A DNA stretch of 64,000 nucleotides from Parus major (taxonomy: Eukaryota > Chordata > Aves > Passeriformes > Paridae): the NCBI RefSeq assembly GCF_001522545.3, contig NC_031774.1:49283410-49347409 (forward strand), given 5' to 3'. The position numbers and the translations under genes are program-made. Below the pieces are notes generated by a model that saw nothing but the letters and a program-made list of their open reading frames with translations, did not search any database and was not told the DNA's origin. Shown one piece after another: positions 24,431-35,599 of this stretch. Each line of letters begins with the position of its first letter. Position 1 is the stretch's first letter.

Positions 24431-25984
24431 CAAACGTTGTAGATTCTGTTGCTCACCAGCAATTACTCTAACTCCTTTAAGCTATCACCACTCCCAGATC
24501 AGCTTGAAAAATTGCAGCAAACCTGTCATTCACAAGAAGGGAAGGGCAGGAAAGAGTACTGCTCTGTGAATCCAAGCTTTGTGGAGGGGGACTTGCAAGG
24601 TGGGCAGAAAAAATGAGGAGATGGGATTTCAAATTATCTGCCATTATTTTCTCCTTTGTGAATATGTTTTACTGCCTATTTTCTTTTGTCCCATTTGGTA
24701 TTGGCTCCATCTTATTTCATTTAAGCAATTAACTATTTAGCAATTAATTAATTAATGATTGTCAGAAGCAGTGTCACTCTAGATTTTTCACGTAACTATT
24801 GAAAAAAGCTGACTGTCTTCATAGGGAAATTCATCTTTTGTTCAGGTAAACTGCCTTTTACACCTGCACTTGTCTTTCCCCTGAGCACATAAGACTACAC
24901 TGACTGTGCTTCTAAATCAAATATCTGCTGCATTTCTAGTTAGACCCTTACTGTGTGATTGCTGAGTCCAGTCCTGAGGCACCTGGGTCTTTTCAAAAGC
25001 TGTACAGTGCAGGTTTGGGAACTTGCCTACTGAAACTTGACGCCAAGAGTTATGTGAAAAATACCGTGCTAAGTACTTTTGTGGATCTTTCCCAGGGTCA
25101 TAGAAGTTATTAGTTGAATTCATTCCACTCATAACTTAGATGATTATGCTGGCCACTGTAACATCTTTCTCTTTTTTAAAGTTTTCCTTCCTTGAAGAAA
25201 GAAAACTGATGGAGTTATGTGGGAAGGCTGGTTTGCTGACCCCACCCCTGAATATTTTTTTCCCTGAAGAAATCCATTGGCCAATTTCAATCACATACAA
25301 GATCATAAAACAGTAAGGTTTCTGTGTGCTTATGAGAAATCAGTAGGCAGAGTAAATTAAAAAGATGCCTCCAATAAAGAGAAAAAGAAAAAAAATAGTT
25401 CTTTGTCAATTCTGTTTGACAATGGCCAACAGGTCAATGACAGAGTGTGATAATTTTGCTCAATAGTTTAAAAAAAAGCAAGGGTTGTAAAAGAACCTTC
25501 TACCATCTGCCAAGGGAGGGGAAGTTTGCAGGACAAAGGATTTTTTTTTTTCCCTTATATTTTGAAATACTGACTGAATTTGTTCCATTACTTATGGAAG
25601 AACCTATTTTTTTTTTCAATGTGAGAGTGGTAGACATGATTGTTTCTCACATCATTTCTTTTTTCACTAGAATGTTGTAGGTAAATATAGGAGAAAATGG
25701 TAATTGCCTGAAGAATTTTTTTTAAATTTTTCTTATTTGAGATTATTTTTGGGTTTGCACTTAATTATAAGGCAGCAAATATATATTTCCTTTTGGACAG
25801 CTCCACTTCTGTAGACACAAGTTAAAAATGGAAAAATCTATTTCTTTGTAAACTACAGTTGGGAAGACAGCAAAAACAGTTTTAGGGGCATACTTAATAG
25901 ATCAAAAATGTTATTTCCTCTGGAGGCAAAACGCAGAACTAGTACAAACTCATTTGGCCAATTCACATTTGTTTGATATATTTC
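24431..25984. other. Non-coding DNA, no gene seen
   Basis: Contains a (TTAA)-rich homeodomain-type word cluster at about 24720-24760 (AATTAATTAATTAATG) and T-rich runs near 25544 and 25607. No exon or repeat recognised. Confidence 0.55.
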
Positions 25985-26150
25985 AAAAGCATGATTTTAT
26001 GCTGGATCAGCTATCATCCCTCTTCCTGCAGCCGTCATCAGGCCAGGATAAACACTGCAGTGTATACTCTGATTAATTTGACATAAATACTGTCAAATTC
26101 TCATACCTGAGCCAGATCATGTTTTGTACAGAGGATGATCCAGGTGTGCA
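25985..26150. promoter_or_regulatory. Candidate regulatory segment
   Basis: Unique words including GCAGCCGTCATCAGGCC, GATTAATTTGAC and an E-box-like CAGGTG near 26142 in otherwise AT-rich DNA. Low-confidence enhancer-like call based on composition. Confidence 0.2.
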
Positions 26151-26649
26151 CATATCTGATATTAATGAGCACAGAAAGAAGGTTTAAACTAGATCTGCCC
26201 TCTCAGTGTAAGTAAGAAATGATAGCCAAGTATAAATTACTGGTTATGGTTATCCTTTGATGATGGCCAGCTTTCCATATTCAGTCCAAGTACATGAGCA
26301 TTTTAGCAATATATCCATATGATTCTCACTTTCCATTGCACTATCCCAAATATTGCACTGAGCCTGATTTACTCCCAGATGATTATACATAATGGGCAAT
26401 GTCTGGATGGAAGTGTGCTGCAGGGATTGTGAGCAAATGAGCTGTCTCAAACTTACAATGTGGGACTGCTCTACCGTTAACAGAATCTTCTGACATTATT
26501 TCAAGCAGTGAGATTATTAAGTGTCATACAGCTAAATAGGATGGGTCATTCAATGGAAATATCAGCAAACTCAGTCATATAAAAACATAGTACCAAATGC
26601 TCTGTGTGACATTAGCCCATATCCCCCATAAATCTATAGAAAGTCTCAT

Positions 26650-26682
26650 TTTATATATATATATATATATTATATATATAAT
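26650..26682. repeat. (TA)n microsatellite
   Basis: Nearly uninterrupted TA dinucleotides with one TT/AT phase break. Length is likely polymorphic. Confidence 0.9.
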
Positions 26683-26870
26683 TTTATGTATGGCATGGTA
26701 AAACAATGCCAGCTCTGTGCATAACTGCCTTTTCCTGCAATGGGAAAGTCTCCATGATTGGGCACTTGTCTCAATTCAAGAGACAGGAAGGCCTTTTAAT
26801 AAGGCAAATAAAAAGGGGACTGGATAGTTTAAAGGATAAATGGTTACTAAACAACTGGCAAGACATAGAT

Positions 26871-26894
26871 CTTAAGAATATTCATATTCTTAAG
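26871..26894. repeat. Short perfect inverted repeat
   Basis: Two 11-bp arms, CTTAAGAATAT and ATATTCTTAAG, are separated by 2 bp (TC). It could extrude as a cruciform, but 11-bp arms in AT-rich DNA can arise by chance. Confidence 0.8.
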
Positions 26895-26944
26895 CTGATC
26901 ATGAAGATTATCCCACCTCTTCATGTCTGATCAAATGGCCTCAA

Positions 26945-27113
26945 ATTATATATATGTATTTATATATAAAATAGACATATATATTATATATAATTTATTC
27001 TATATAATAATATAGAATATAAATAAAATATCTAAATAAAATGCAAATAAATTGTATTTAATATATGACATATAAAATATATCTAATTATATATATATAT
27101 ATACATATACAAA
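26945..27113. repeat. AT-rich low-complexity block
   Basis: Nearly pure A/T with degenerate TATA, AAATA and TATATAT runs, plus a cleaner (TA)n run at about 27088-27101. It lies between the palindrome and a tandem duplication, and is likely prone to slippage. Confidence 0.9.
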
Positions 27114-27160
27114 TGTGTAAAGTAAATCATTTTAAGAAAGGCAAAATATACTATAATCCT

Positions 27161-27236
27161 AAAATATCAAAAACTATATACCTAATTTCAAAATATCAAA
27201 ACTATATCAAAATATCAAAACTATATACCTAATTTC
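27161..27236. repeat. Local tandem duplication
   Basis: The unit AAAATATCAAAACTATAT with the following ACCTAATTTC occurs at 27161-27189 and 27209-27236. A truncated 19-bp copy lies between at 27190-27208. Near-identity of the copies implies recent slippage. Confidence 0.85.
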
Positions 27237-27364
27237 TTCTCCCCAGGCTTCAAAGAGGCATCTCCATATCTTGGTAAAGCCTGATTTGCAACATAAACAT
27301 TGTGCTTGAGGGGATGGGAACAAAATATACCTCGAGATAACTCCCTCGACCTACTCCCTGTAAC

Positions 27365-27872
27365 ATCCACCTCCCTCACCTGGAGTACTGCACCCAGCTA
27401 TCAGGTGCCCAGCACAGAAAACACATGGACCTGTTGGAGAGAGTGCAGGGGAGGCCACCAGCATAATTAGAGAGCTGAAGCACCTCTTCTACAGGAAAAA
27501 GTTGAGAGAATTGGCATTGTTGAGCTTTGGAAAAGAGAAGGCTTTGGGGTGGCCTAACTTTGGTGGACTTCTAGTGCTTGAAAGAAAGATTGAGACAAAT
27601 TTTTTACAAGGGAATAAAGTGACAGAACAAGGAGAAATGGCTTCAAATTGAAAAGGAATAGTTTTATTTAAGATACTAAGAAGAAATTCTATACTGTGAG
27701 GTGGTGAGGTACTGGAACAAGTTGCCCAGAGTTGTTGTAGGTGTCCCATCCTTGGCAGTGTTCAAGGCAGGCTGGATGGTGCTCTGAGCAACCTGGTGTT
27801 GTGAAAGGTGTCCTAGCCTATATTTAAGGCCCTTTCCAACCTAAATCATTCTATGATTCTAACATTCTATCA
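27365..27872 (+). mobile_element. CR1 LINE 3' fragment
   Basis: Clear CR1 in plus orientation: CTCACCTGGAGTACTGCACC, GACCTGTTGGAGAGAGTGCA, the GAGCTGAAGCACCTCTTCTAC block, a TTTTTTACAAGGGAATAAAG block, GGCTTCAAATTGAAAAGGAA, TACTGTGAGGTGGTGAGG, GCTGGATGGTGCTCTGAGCA, then CCCTTTCCAACCTAAATC and the ATTCTATGATTCTA tail. It covers the C-terminal end of ORF2 plus the 3' UTR. Frames are broken by small indels, so it is dead. Confidence 0.95.
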
Positions 27873-29348
27873 TTAATGTAATCCAGCTGGAACACATTGA
27901 ATAACAAACACCAACTAGACAAAATGGTGTCTTCATCTCAGTAAGAGTCATCTCTTTCACTCTGTTCACTCAGTGAAGGCCAAGAAAAGAGGGGAAGGCC
28001 AAGACAACGGGAAGTAGTATCTTGTGGACAAAATACTAGATTATAACTCAGCAATACTCCAATTACTCCAGGCCCTAATACCAGCTTGATGTGTGAACCT
28101 GTTTTATCAAATTTGGCTTCCTGTGCCATATCCATCTATTCCCATTTGTTTGTAGTTTCTAGTGCAATGTAGCCTACAAGTGTAGCTAAAATCAATAACA
28201 GCAGTCACATAGGATAGTGTAAAATCAGAATTGTATGCAAGAAGAAACAAAATGTGCTGTGATAGTCTGTTCTACAATAAGACAGCTTTCCATGCAATTA
28301 AACTCATTAGGTATTTGGAAGGTTGCAAAGAAGATAATGCTAATGTTAAAAAGTGTTGATGCAAATAGTTTGATAAGATTATTTTTATCTGGAGCAAAAT
28401 GGTTAATTCCTGTTTGCCCAGTCCCACCTCTAAATAACTGCTGATGTGAGATGCACTGAGGAATTGAAAGCACTGAGTCTTTTAACCCATGCAGGAAGTT
28501 CTACCATTAAAAGGATGTAACGGAGCTGGATCTTATTTGCTAGTATTGCTTTGGAAACTGAGATGAAAGAAAGGATGCCTCTGTGATGAAGGGAAAGAAT
28601 TATTCCTACAATTCAGGCAGTTCAGTTCCAGCCTAGTTCACCAATTCCCATCTGACCTTGTGCACATTTAAGCTCAGCCTCTCAGTGTGGGAGCCAAAGT
28701 TCCCCTGTGGAAGGTGCTGAGGACAGAGGTGTATTACAGGTCCAGAGAGGGCTTGACTCATGCAGAGAGACTTTACTTTAAACATCACGGTCTGAATGAC
28801 CCGAGGGTTTTCAAACAGCATCAAATCTCAGTACAGAAACTGAAAGGATGTGCCAAGGAAAGATCTCTTCAATAGTTGCTTTTTCCCTATGCTTTCCTAT
28901 GCTTTCATTACTGCCCCTGCCAGAGACAGGATACTTGAAAGGTTGTTCTTCTGCTGAGGAATGGTTGCTCTTCTGTTACAGCTATGTTTTGATATAGATG
29001 ATTCAGTGCAGGTCTCAGATTCAGATCTCTGCAGGTTTCGGTTTTTCCCATCCACCTTTTTTGTCTGTCTTCTCTAATTTGGCTGTAAGTTTGAATCCCA
29101 GCCCCACTGATTTATGGGAGTTTTGCCATTAGTTTCACTGAGCAAAGATTTGCTCTTACATTCTTTGAGCCCAGGACTGTCTATTATTATGTGTGTGCCA
29201 TGTCTAGCTCGCTGGGGTGCTGAAGTCAGTTGGGACTGCCAGATGCTACTGTAATGTGAATAAATGTTAGTATACATGGAGAAAGAAGAGAGATTGTACA
29301 GGTTTTCTTTCAACCGTTATATAAAAATCCTCTCAAACTTTAAGGACT
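27873..29348. other. Non-coding DNA, no gene seen
   Basis: No exon recognised. Near 29095-29150, words CACTGATTTATGGGAG and TTTTGCCATTAGTTTCAC resemble the CAATGGGAGTTTTGCCATTGACTTCA part of an old sauropsid repeat. A 10-bp duplication (CTATGCTTTC) lies near 28890-28910. Confidence 0.5.
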
Positions 29349-29740
29349 TCAAGATATTATTACATTAAAACCAGCTTTTTTATTATTTTTTGCAGGATTT
29401 CCAGCATTTTTCATGTGCAGACTGATGGCTAACAGCTCTTCATGGTATTTACAGGAAAAATGCATAGTGCTAAATAATCGCCACATGCCGTGGGAGTAAC
29501 TTCTGTTTTTAATAAAACCAATCTGGTCTGGATCAATGATAAGGGGGCATAATTTCTTCAAATGGGAAGCCAGCTCTTTGAAAGGAATCTTACAGTCCAC
29601 ATTAATCTCAGATCAGGGTCTGCAGGGTAAGCAGAAATCAGAGGCCTGACTGTTTTCATGAAAAAAGAGTATTGCCCCTGTCTGATGAGAAATTCTAGCA
29701 AAGAGATTTTACTGGGAGACAGAAGTTTTGGTGCACAGGA
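29349..29740 (-). mobile_element. Decayed L1/Tx1-type LINE reverse-transcriptase fragment
   Basis: On the minus strand, 29349-29600 encodes a stretch containing PLIIDPDQIGFIKNRSY, then WRLFSTMHFS, then EELLAISL. This matches the RT region of L1/Tx1-clade LINEs, where HPDQTGFIKGR is followed by the NxRRLF block and by xxISLDAEKAFD. The expected SLDAEKAFDRV block is degraded to SLHMKNAGNPA. Just upstream (29600-29740) a second frame gives KISLLEFLIRQGQ and a VRPLISA block, fitting ISLIPKxGKD and YRPISLLN, joined to the first by one frameshift. CR1 carries a different motif here, so this is not CR1. It is a non-functional fossil. Confidence 0.6.
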
Positions 29741-29819
29741 TAAGGCAGTCTGGAGCATGAGGGGCTAATTGCTGTTCTCTGTTTCTTTAGGTGTACAGGC
29801 AGTCATTCAAGAATGCATT

Positions 29820-30520
29820 TACTGAACAGTAAGCTCTTGCATTAGTGCTCCTTTTTTACAGGGAACAAATCCTCCCTGTTGCAGGACAGGGAGCTGATCA
29901 GAACTGCTGCCCACACCGTGATTGCCTTTAGCACTGCCAACTCGTATATCATACATTATCACCTCTATTCCCTGCTGGCAGCCCCTCTCTCTGCTTTGCA
30001 CATGTGTGGGTGGTCCAGTGCAGTTGACTCAAGTGTCACTGATATCCAGGGTGGTTTGCTTGCACACACTGGTCCATGGTACTTCAAGGACCAAGTATAA
30101 GGACTCATGTCTTTTTGGCTTCTCCCCTCTGTTACATCTCTATCTTGCTGCTGGATCAGTTCTTGCAGTCTCTCCTCTACTGTTGCTGCAGACACGGTGC
30201 CGGTATTCTCCACCCTGCATTTCTCACCACGATACAATCAGTCTAACCTTACTGCCCATTGTTTCTGTAATTAATGCATTGGTGCGTGACAAATTGCTGA
30301 ACAGAGGAAAAACAGTGACATGTCTCTGGATGGTATGGATCCCAAACAGAAACTGCAAGGAGAAGAAAAAGACAGCAGGTGTCCAAGCAAACCAATTGTT
30401 ATCACTGGACTCAAGGATGACATTCCAAGACCAGATCATTTTTAAAAGCTGTCCAGCCAGGCACATACATTTGCTGCAAACAAAGTGGTTTGCTACTCAC
30501 TTTTCCAAATATAATAGGTG
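29820..30520 (+). other. Stop-poor stretch with possible terminal exon
   Basis: Several frames stay open here: 199 codons at 29922-30521 plus, 90 codons at 29965-30237 minus, and a plus frame that is open from a stop just upstream of a strong acceptor (CTCCTTTTTTACAG, ending 29861) through to TAA at 30098-30100. That last frame gives 79 codons starting NKSSLLQDRELIRTAAH, balanced in composition. An AATAAA lies at 30566-30571. No family is recognised and no donor is convincing. It could be a terminal exon, an old repeat, or simply GC-richer sequence with few stops. Confidence 0.2.
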
Positions 30521-30629
30521 AACCAAATCCTATGGATTTTCCTCAGTCTCATTATGAACAATAAGAATAAAGGTATACATAGTACCTTCATCCCACTGAT
30601 TTTATGTGTTCTATAAGCTTTAAGCATTC

Positions 30630-30745
30630 TTCTCTTAGAACTGAAGAAGAGTAAACAAGTGATTTGCACAAGGTCATAATGTAAAGCATAAATTAACTGA
30701 AGGTTTCCAGATTTCAGCTTTGCATTCATACCAATAGATCTCAGT
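30630..30745 (-). mobile_element. MIR-like SINE fragment, minus strand
   Basis: The plus strand reads GAACTGAAGAAGAG, AACAAGTGATTTGCACAAGG, then TCATA and later CCAGATTTCAG. This parallels the reverse MIR consensus (GAGGAAACTGAGGCACAGAG, TTAAGTGACTTGCCCAAGG, TCACAC, GGATTCGAACCC). A CCTCAGTCTCATTATGAAC word at 30541 could belong to a second, plus-oriented piece. Heavily diverged. Confidence 0.5.
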
Positions 30746-32133
30746 TGCATCTCTGGTAGGAGACAAGACAGGACAGGCAGCTACTTACTAACTGATTTCA
30801 TTTTGCATAAATTGCAAGTGTACAGAAAGTTACAATGCAAAACCACCCAATTTTGCTTTAATCATATGACTGCTTTTGGCCAGGGTTTGGTTTTTTCACC
30901 TCTAAATGCATGTGCTGTGAATACTTCCTTAGTTGTGCTTTATTACATGTTTCAAGTAGTAAACTCTCTAAAATAATACAAGAATTTTTCATTTTCTGCT
31001 CTGCATGTGACCACCAGGAAGACAAAAATTTCCACGGTGTTGGAAAAGCAGACAAACAAGTCATACAGCCAACCAAAATAATTACTTTTTGGCAAAGTGC
31101 TTTGTGGAAAATTTCCCATTGTCATTGTACAAACAATGCACGTTCTCCCATGAAACAGTGTCAGAGTGTTTCTGATAAACATATGCACCATTTCCTCTTC
31201 AGAAAGGTCAAGTAAAATAGCATCTATCAAGAGGAGCATTTAGAAGCAACCCACCTGTTATTGCCAGCCAACAGCTACTCAGAGAAATGATGCTAGTGTA
31301 TCTTGGGGAAAGACAACTGGGTCTCTGTCTGCAGTGGATTTTTATGGTGTAAAAGAAGAACACTCTGGTTGAAATTCACAATCCATTGCTTTAAACTAGC
31401 TTTGTGAGGCACAATAAAGTCACTAAAGATAAATCATTGAGGTTTGTATTAGATGCTTCAATGAAAGTATTGAAAAGAGATGTGCTAGTGTATCAATGGA
31501 AGTCTTTTGAGCCTTTCTATGAGATCCTTCCATTTAGGGGGATTCACTTTTGAAACAGAAATTATTGCAATCAGCAGATATCTTCTAAAAAACGACGGTG
31601 CAGATCAGCCAAAGGTTATGTGTTAGAAGCATAAATGGCTGGATGAAATTCTTCAGTCCATTTTATATAGGATAATAGACACTATTGTCATAATGATCCC
31701 TCAGACTTTATTAACCACAAATCTATACCACACCTTACAGCACGTGATCTGTGCATTTCTGATCATCCATAAATGAGATCTACAGTTATGGGGAGGAGGA
31801 TGGTAAAAATCAAGCTCATTTTCACTCTACAGCATGACATGGTTGGGCTATTTCTAAAGGAGAAGGGCACAACACCAGAAGAAAATATTTATGGGTCTAC
31901 CAATAACAGAAGTTTAGCTACTGGGAACCTGCAAATAATTATTCCCAGATAAACAAAACTTTGTTCTTTCAATCAGTTGTGATCTTTGCATTCAAATTAT
32001 TTCATTTAAAAAAAAAATAATAAAGAAAAAATGTAATTACAAAAGTAACATCCAGGAAAATGAGTCCTTGGGATTTGATTCCAATTTTCAGTCTCCCCTC
32101 ACTACTCTGAACCACCAATGTGAGAATTCTAAG
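30746..32133. other. Non-coding DNA, no gene seen
   Basis: AT-rich single-copy sequence. Overlapping frames on opposite strands at 30858-31239 (up to 101 codons) have no recognisable domain. Confidence 0.55.

Positions 32134-32231
<98 letters not shown>
32134..32231. repeat. (TATATG)n hexanucleotide microsatellite
   Basis: About 16 essentially perfect copies of a GTATAT/ATATGT unit over 98 bp. The array is long and pure, so it is probably length-variable between individuals. Open frames across it (Val-Tyr and Met-Tyr repeats) are artefacts. Confidence 0.98.
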
Positions 32232-32489
32232 CTTTTATACATATGTATAAAGAACCTTTGAAGAAGGTACCCTTTAGAAATCTGCAGTCAGAGACACTGA
32301 ATGGTTCAGAGGAGAACTATGTCAGGGTAGGTACTGAAGAAACAGCACTGAAAGGTTTCTGAGTGACAATAATGCATATGACAAATGGAAAGGGCCACTG
32401 AAATCTGAAGTCTTACAGAAGAGAAGTTTAATATGCAGGTCATCAGGGAGAGGAGGAAGAATTGGACAACTTGAAGGGCAAATCATGCT

Positions 32490-32900
32490 AGAATTCTGTG
32501 CAAGCCACTGAGCACAAATGACAAATACACCCAAAGACAATACTCATGCGCACAAATACGCCGTATAATCCCAGACACTGTAAGAAACATGTAAACATTC
32601 GAGCTCGCATTTGCATACATTCTGAAAATGCTAGAGGACGTTTTTGCAAGCTATTATTTAATTTATTCACAAGGTCGATTTGGAAACAGTGTTCAAATGT
32701 TTTGGAAATACGTCAAGAACATCGTTTTATTTCATGGTATTGTGGTAGCATCTCATTATAGTAGTCTAATATGAATGCAGCACAATGAAAAAGCTATTGT
32801 GATTGTATTGTACTAGGCTAAATAGATAGAATGTTATTACAGTACTGTAAAAGGAAAGATTTATAGGTTAGCATTTGCATTTATGAGTAAGAACAGCACA
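32490..32900. promoter_or_regulatory. Candidate conserved element with two octamer sites
   Basis: Unique sequence with clustered CpGs (CATGCGCAC, ATACGCCGTAT, ATTCGAGCTCGC, GGACGTTT, GGTCGATT, ATACGTC, ATCGTTTT) and two exact ATTTGCAT octamers (POU-factor sites) at 32609-32616 and 32873-32880. It is free of repeats and lies 260 bp after a microsatellite. CpG retention in such AT-rich DNA suggests constraint. Enhancer role is inferred. Confidence 0.4.
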
Positions 32901-33163
32901 TGCAGCCACATACTTGGCTATTTGGACTCCCAAGGAAACGAAACCCTTTGTTATATTCAGACTTATCAGACATTTGAGCAGTGAATGACCCTGCTATTGC
33001 TGGAAAAATGCAGCAGCAAGGGAAAATAGGTGTGTTGAGTCTGCTTCTGGAACAGTTTCTGCTGCCATACTCCCTAGAGGTTTTATCCCCTTTCAACAAG
33101 AACATCAAGGTCCCAGACAGAATAGGATCAAATTACACAGCAAAGCAGACTTTTTTTTTTCAG

Positions 33164-33172
33164 GATGGACAA
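33164..33172 (+). other. Candidate 9-nt microexon
   Basis: A tract of ten T's ending in CAG (33151-33163) is followed by nine bases, GATGGACAA, and then a consensus donor GTAAGT (33173-33178). Acceptor and donor are both near-optimal and the exon length is a multiple of three. Neural genes with giant introns use such microexons. The arrangement may be chance, and the UGC motif often found before neural microexons is not evident. Confidence 0.2.
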
Positions 33173-33547
33173 GTAAGTGGCACAATTTTAATTTCTACAG
33201 AAATGCATCCAGCAAGGAAACAGAACTACCTTGTATGAGCTGAGGAATGTCTTTGCCTTCTCCAGTATATTTTCCACTGCTATTAGAGGCAGAGGGGATG
33301 GAGGAGAGCTGAGAGGATTTCTCTGTTTCCTTACTAAAAATATTTTGCCAACTATGAGTATTTCAGTAGGACATCCCTTCATCCCCTTCTCTCCCTTGCT
33401 GAGTTTCGATTGATGAGATCTATAAGTTTTCTATTTAAAGGAGAAAATCCCTGTTTGCTTTCAACTTAGGTGAATAAATATGATCTGGAGAGGAAAGAAT
33501 CCTGAAAGCCAAGTCCTTGGTGTTGTAATCACCACAGTTGTGCTGAC

Positions 33548-33593
33548 TAGAATGAAACTACACTGATTTGTATCAGCTAAGGCTCTGGCCCGA
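33548..33593 (+). repeat. Ancient interspersed repeat (…CTCTGGCCC type)
   Basis: ATGAAACTACACTGATTTGT, ATCAGCTAAGG, then CTCTGGCCC corresponds closely to the recurrent sauropsid pattern GGAGTTACACTGATTTACACCAGCTGAGG followed by ATCTGGCCC. Better preserved than the copy at 22.9 kb. Family name unknown. Confidence 0.5.
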
Positions 33594-33744
33594 TACCATG
33601 AACACATCTTTGTAAGCCACTAAACATCTCTCCATGCTGTCTTTTGAAAGAATAAATACTTTAGTGACAATGTTTCCAACTGGAAATCTAATACAATAAG
33701 GAGAAATCTTAAAAACAGGAAATAGCACTCAGCTGTGGAATAAG

Positions 33745-33795
33745 GCCTTGATGGAAAGCCCATGGAAACCAGTGGGAATGATATCACAGCTTCAC
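33745..33795 (+). repeat. Ancient repeat piece (CAATGGGA type)
   Basis: AAGCCCATGGAAACCAGTGG then GAATGATATCA resembles the AAAGCCCATTGAAGTCAATGGGA half of the same old repeat group. It lies 150 bp from the 33.55 kb piece, so both may be one broken insertion. Confidence 0.4.
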
Positions 33796-35599
33796 AGGTT
33801 TTGGATAGTTCCTAAAAATGAATATTAAAAAGTGTCTAAAGGAACCAGGTGCTTCATTCTCAGCAAATAGTGCTGCAAAGTGATGTGTTAACTCCTTAGA
33901 CCCCACTGAAACATCACAAATAAGACAAAAAATGTGGAAGACCTTCACATATAAGCGAATTATGGATATAGATTTTTACTGTGGTAATTCTGATTATTCT
34001 GGACAGATTCTGGGTGCCTTCAAGAATCACATCCTCCTGTTCACTTTGACAACACATGCATTGATTGATTGTCAGTTTGGAAGAATGTCTTTTTAGTCTT
34101 AATTTATAGGGTAGGTATCTGTGTTTAACAAGGAATACCAGCTTGTGAAGTGCTGGATGCTTGATACCAGGTGCTGAATGTCTTCTTTATTGTTAAAAGT
34201 ACTCCACATCCTGATAAGGGTGGTCAGCAAGGCAGGATGGCAGTGCTTGTTCAGAAATATAATCTGTCAAGGAGTCCATGATATAATAATAAAATAATAA
34301 CTTGATACATTAAAAAAAAAAATTAGGTTTGACCCATTAAATTTATTTTAAAAAAAAAAATCAGAACAGAGTTTTTAGGAAGCTTACTAAAAGCTTTATC
34401 TAACCTGTTGATTTAAGTAGAAATCATTGGATATTATGGAAAGTATAATATATAGTAAATAAATGGATGGAAATGTACAAAGGCAGAGACAAATATTGCT
34501 TAAAACAACAACATAAAGAGCTTTATATACCTGAGAAAAGTTTTTTTCTTTCTCAAAAAATATATTTATACAAATATAAATCTTTCATATTGTATATCCT
34601 GTGGGATCAGGAGTTCTCTGATTTTAGCAGAATTGTAATATGAACAAGCAAATGAGTTACTGCAGGAGAAGAGTTCCTACTAGAGTTAGAAAATGACATT
34701 ACTGATCTGCCTCTGTAAGGAACCACTGCTCAAAAATATAAATTAATTCCAAGCAACATTTTAAGCAATTTTTTGAGATATTTAAGAGATATTTATTATT
34801 TTAAACTATTTAAGACAAATTCAATCATGTCAAAATTATTAAAAAGAAGTATTTAGAGTTCTATCATCACAGAATCCATCCTTATAAGTTGACTCAAACA
34901 AAATAAACTTCTGATTTTGCTGCCCCTATATTATTCTTGTTAAGCCTTGTTGTTGTTGAGTAGTGAACTACAGATTCTTCCAAGGCTGATGATGAAGTTT
35001 AAAGCTGTGAACTATTAGTTATTAATTTTGCCAGAGAATTCCCATCCACTTGCTATCCACAGAGCTACCAGCGTGGGTTCTGCCCAAAGCCCAGCTGCTT
35101 TCAGTCAAAACATATTTGGAAAACATGTTGAGTTGTAGGGACCTCATGGCAGAAGTTGCCATTCAAGTCACTGTCACCAGGTGCTTACTCTCAGGAGAGT
35201 CAGCCATGCTCCAGATTACAAGTGAAAAAGATCCATGATCTTTTAACAAAAAACAAACAAAAAACAAAAAAAAAAAACAAAAAACCAAGCACCGTTCTCC
35301 GTTCAAAAAGAAGCAGAAAACTAGAAACTGCACTGACTCATTCTTGGTACCATCTAATTGTTTGTGGCTCTTTCCTCAGCATCTCAATTTTTTGTCTCAT
35401 TTTATGGTTATTCTCAATGACCATGGATGGAAACTAACCAGACAATTTTAGCTCTGCAAATCACTTGCTAAGGTCAGGTAGGTAATTTTTTACCTAGTAG
35501 GTGTGCGAACATAAGGTATTTATATGCAAACTTATTTTCAAAATATAGACATAAATCTGCTGACTTATTTCTTAAAAAATAGGACACATGTTTAAAGTA
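33796..35599. other. Non-coding DNA with A-rich runs
   Basis: A-runs at 34312-34322 and 34350-34360 and a (CAAAAA)n tract at 35246-35285. The sequence between is AT-rich and unique. A 93-codon frame at 35156-35437 reads through the A-tract and is spurious. Confidence 0.6.

Noticed and set aside
26871..26894. Palindrome as a terminator or transposon end
   Set aside because: No T-run, no matching inverted end elsewhere, and short arms in AT-rich DNA.
32068..32362. Two frames encoding Val-Tyr and Met-Tyr repeats
   Set aside because: They translate the hexanucleotide microsatellite; no flanking coding signal.
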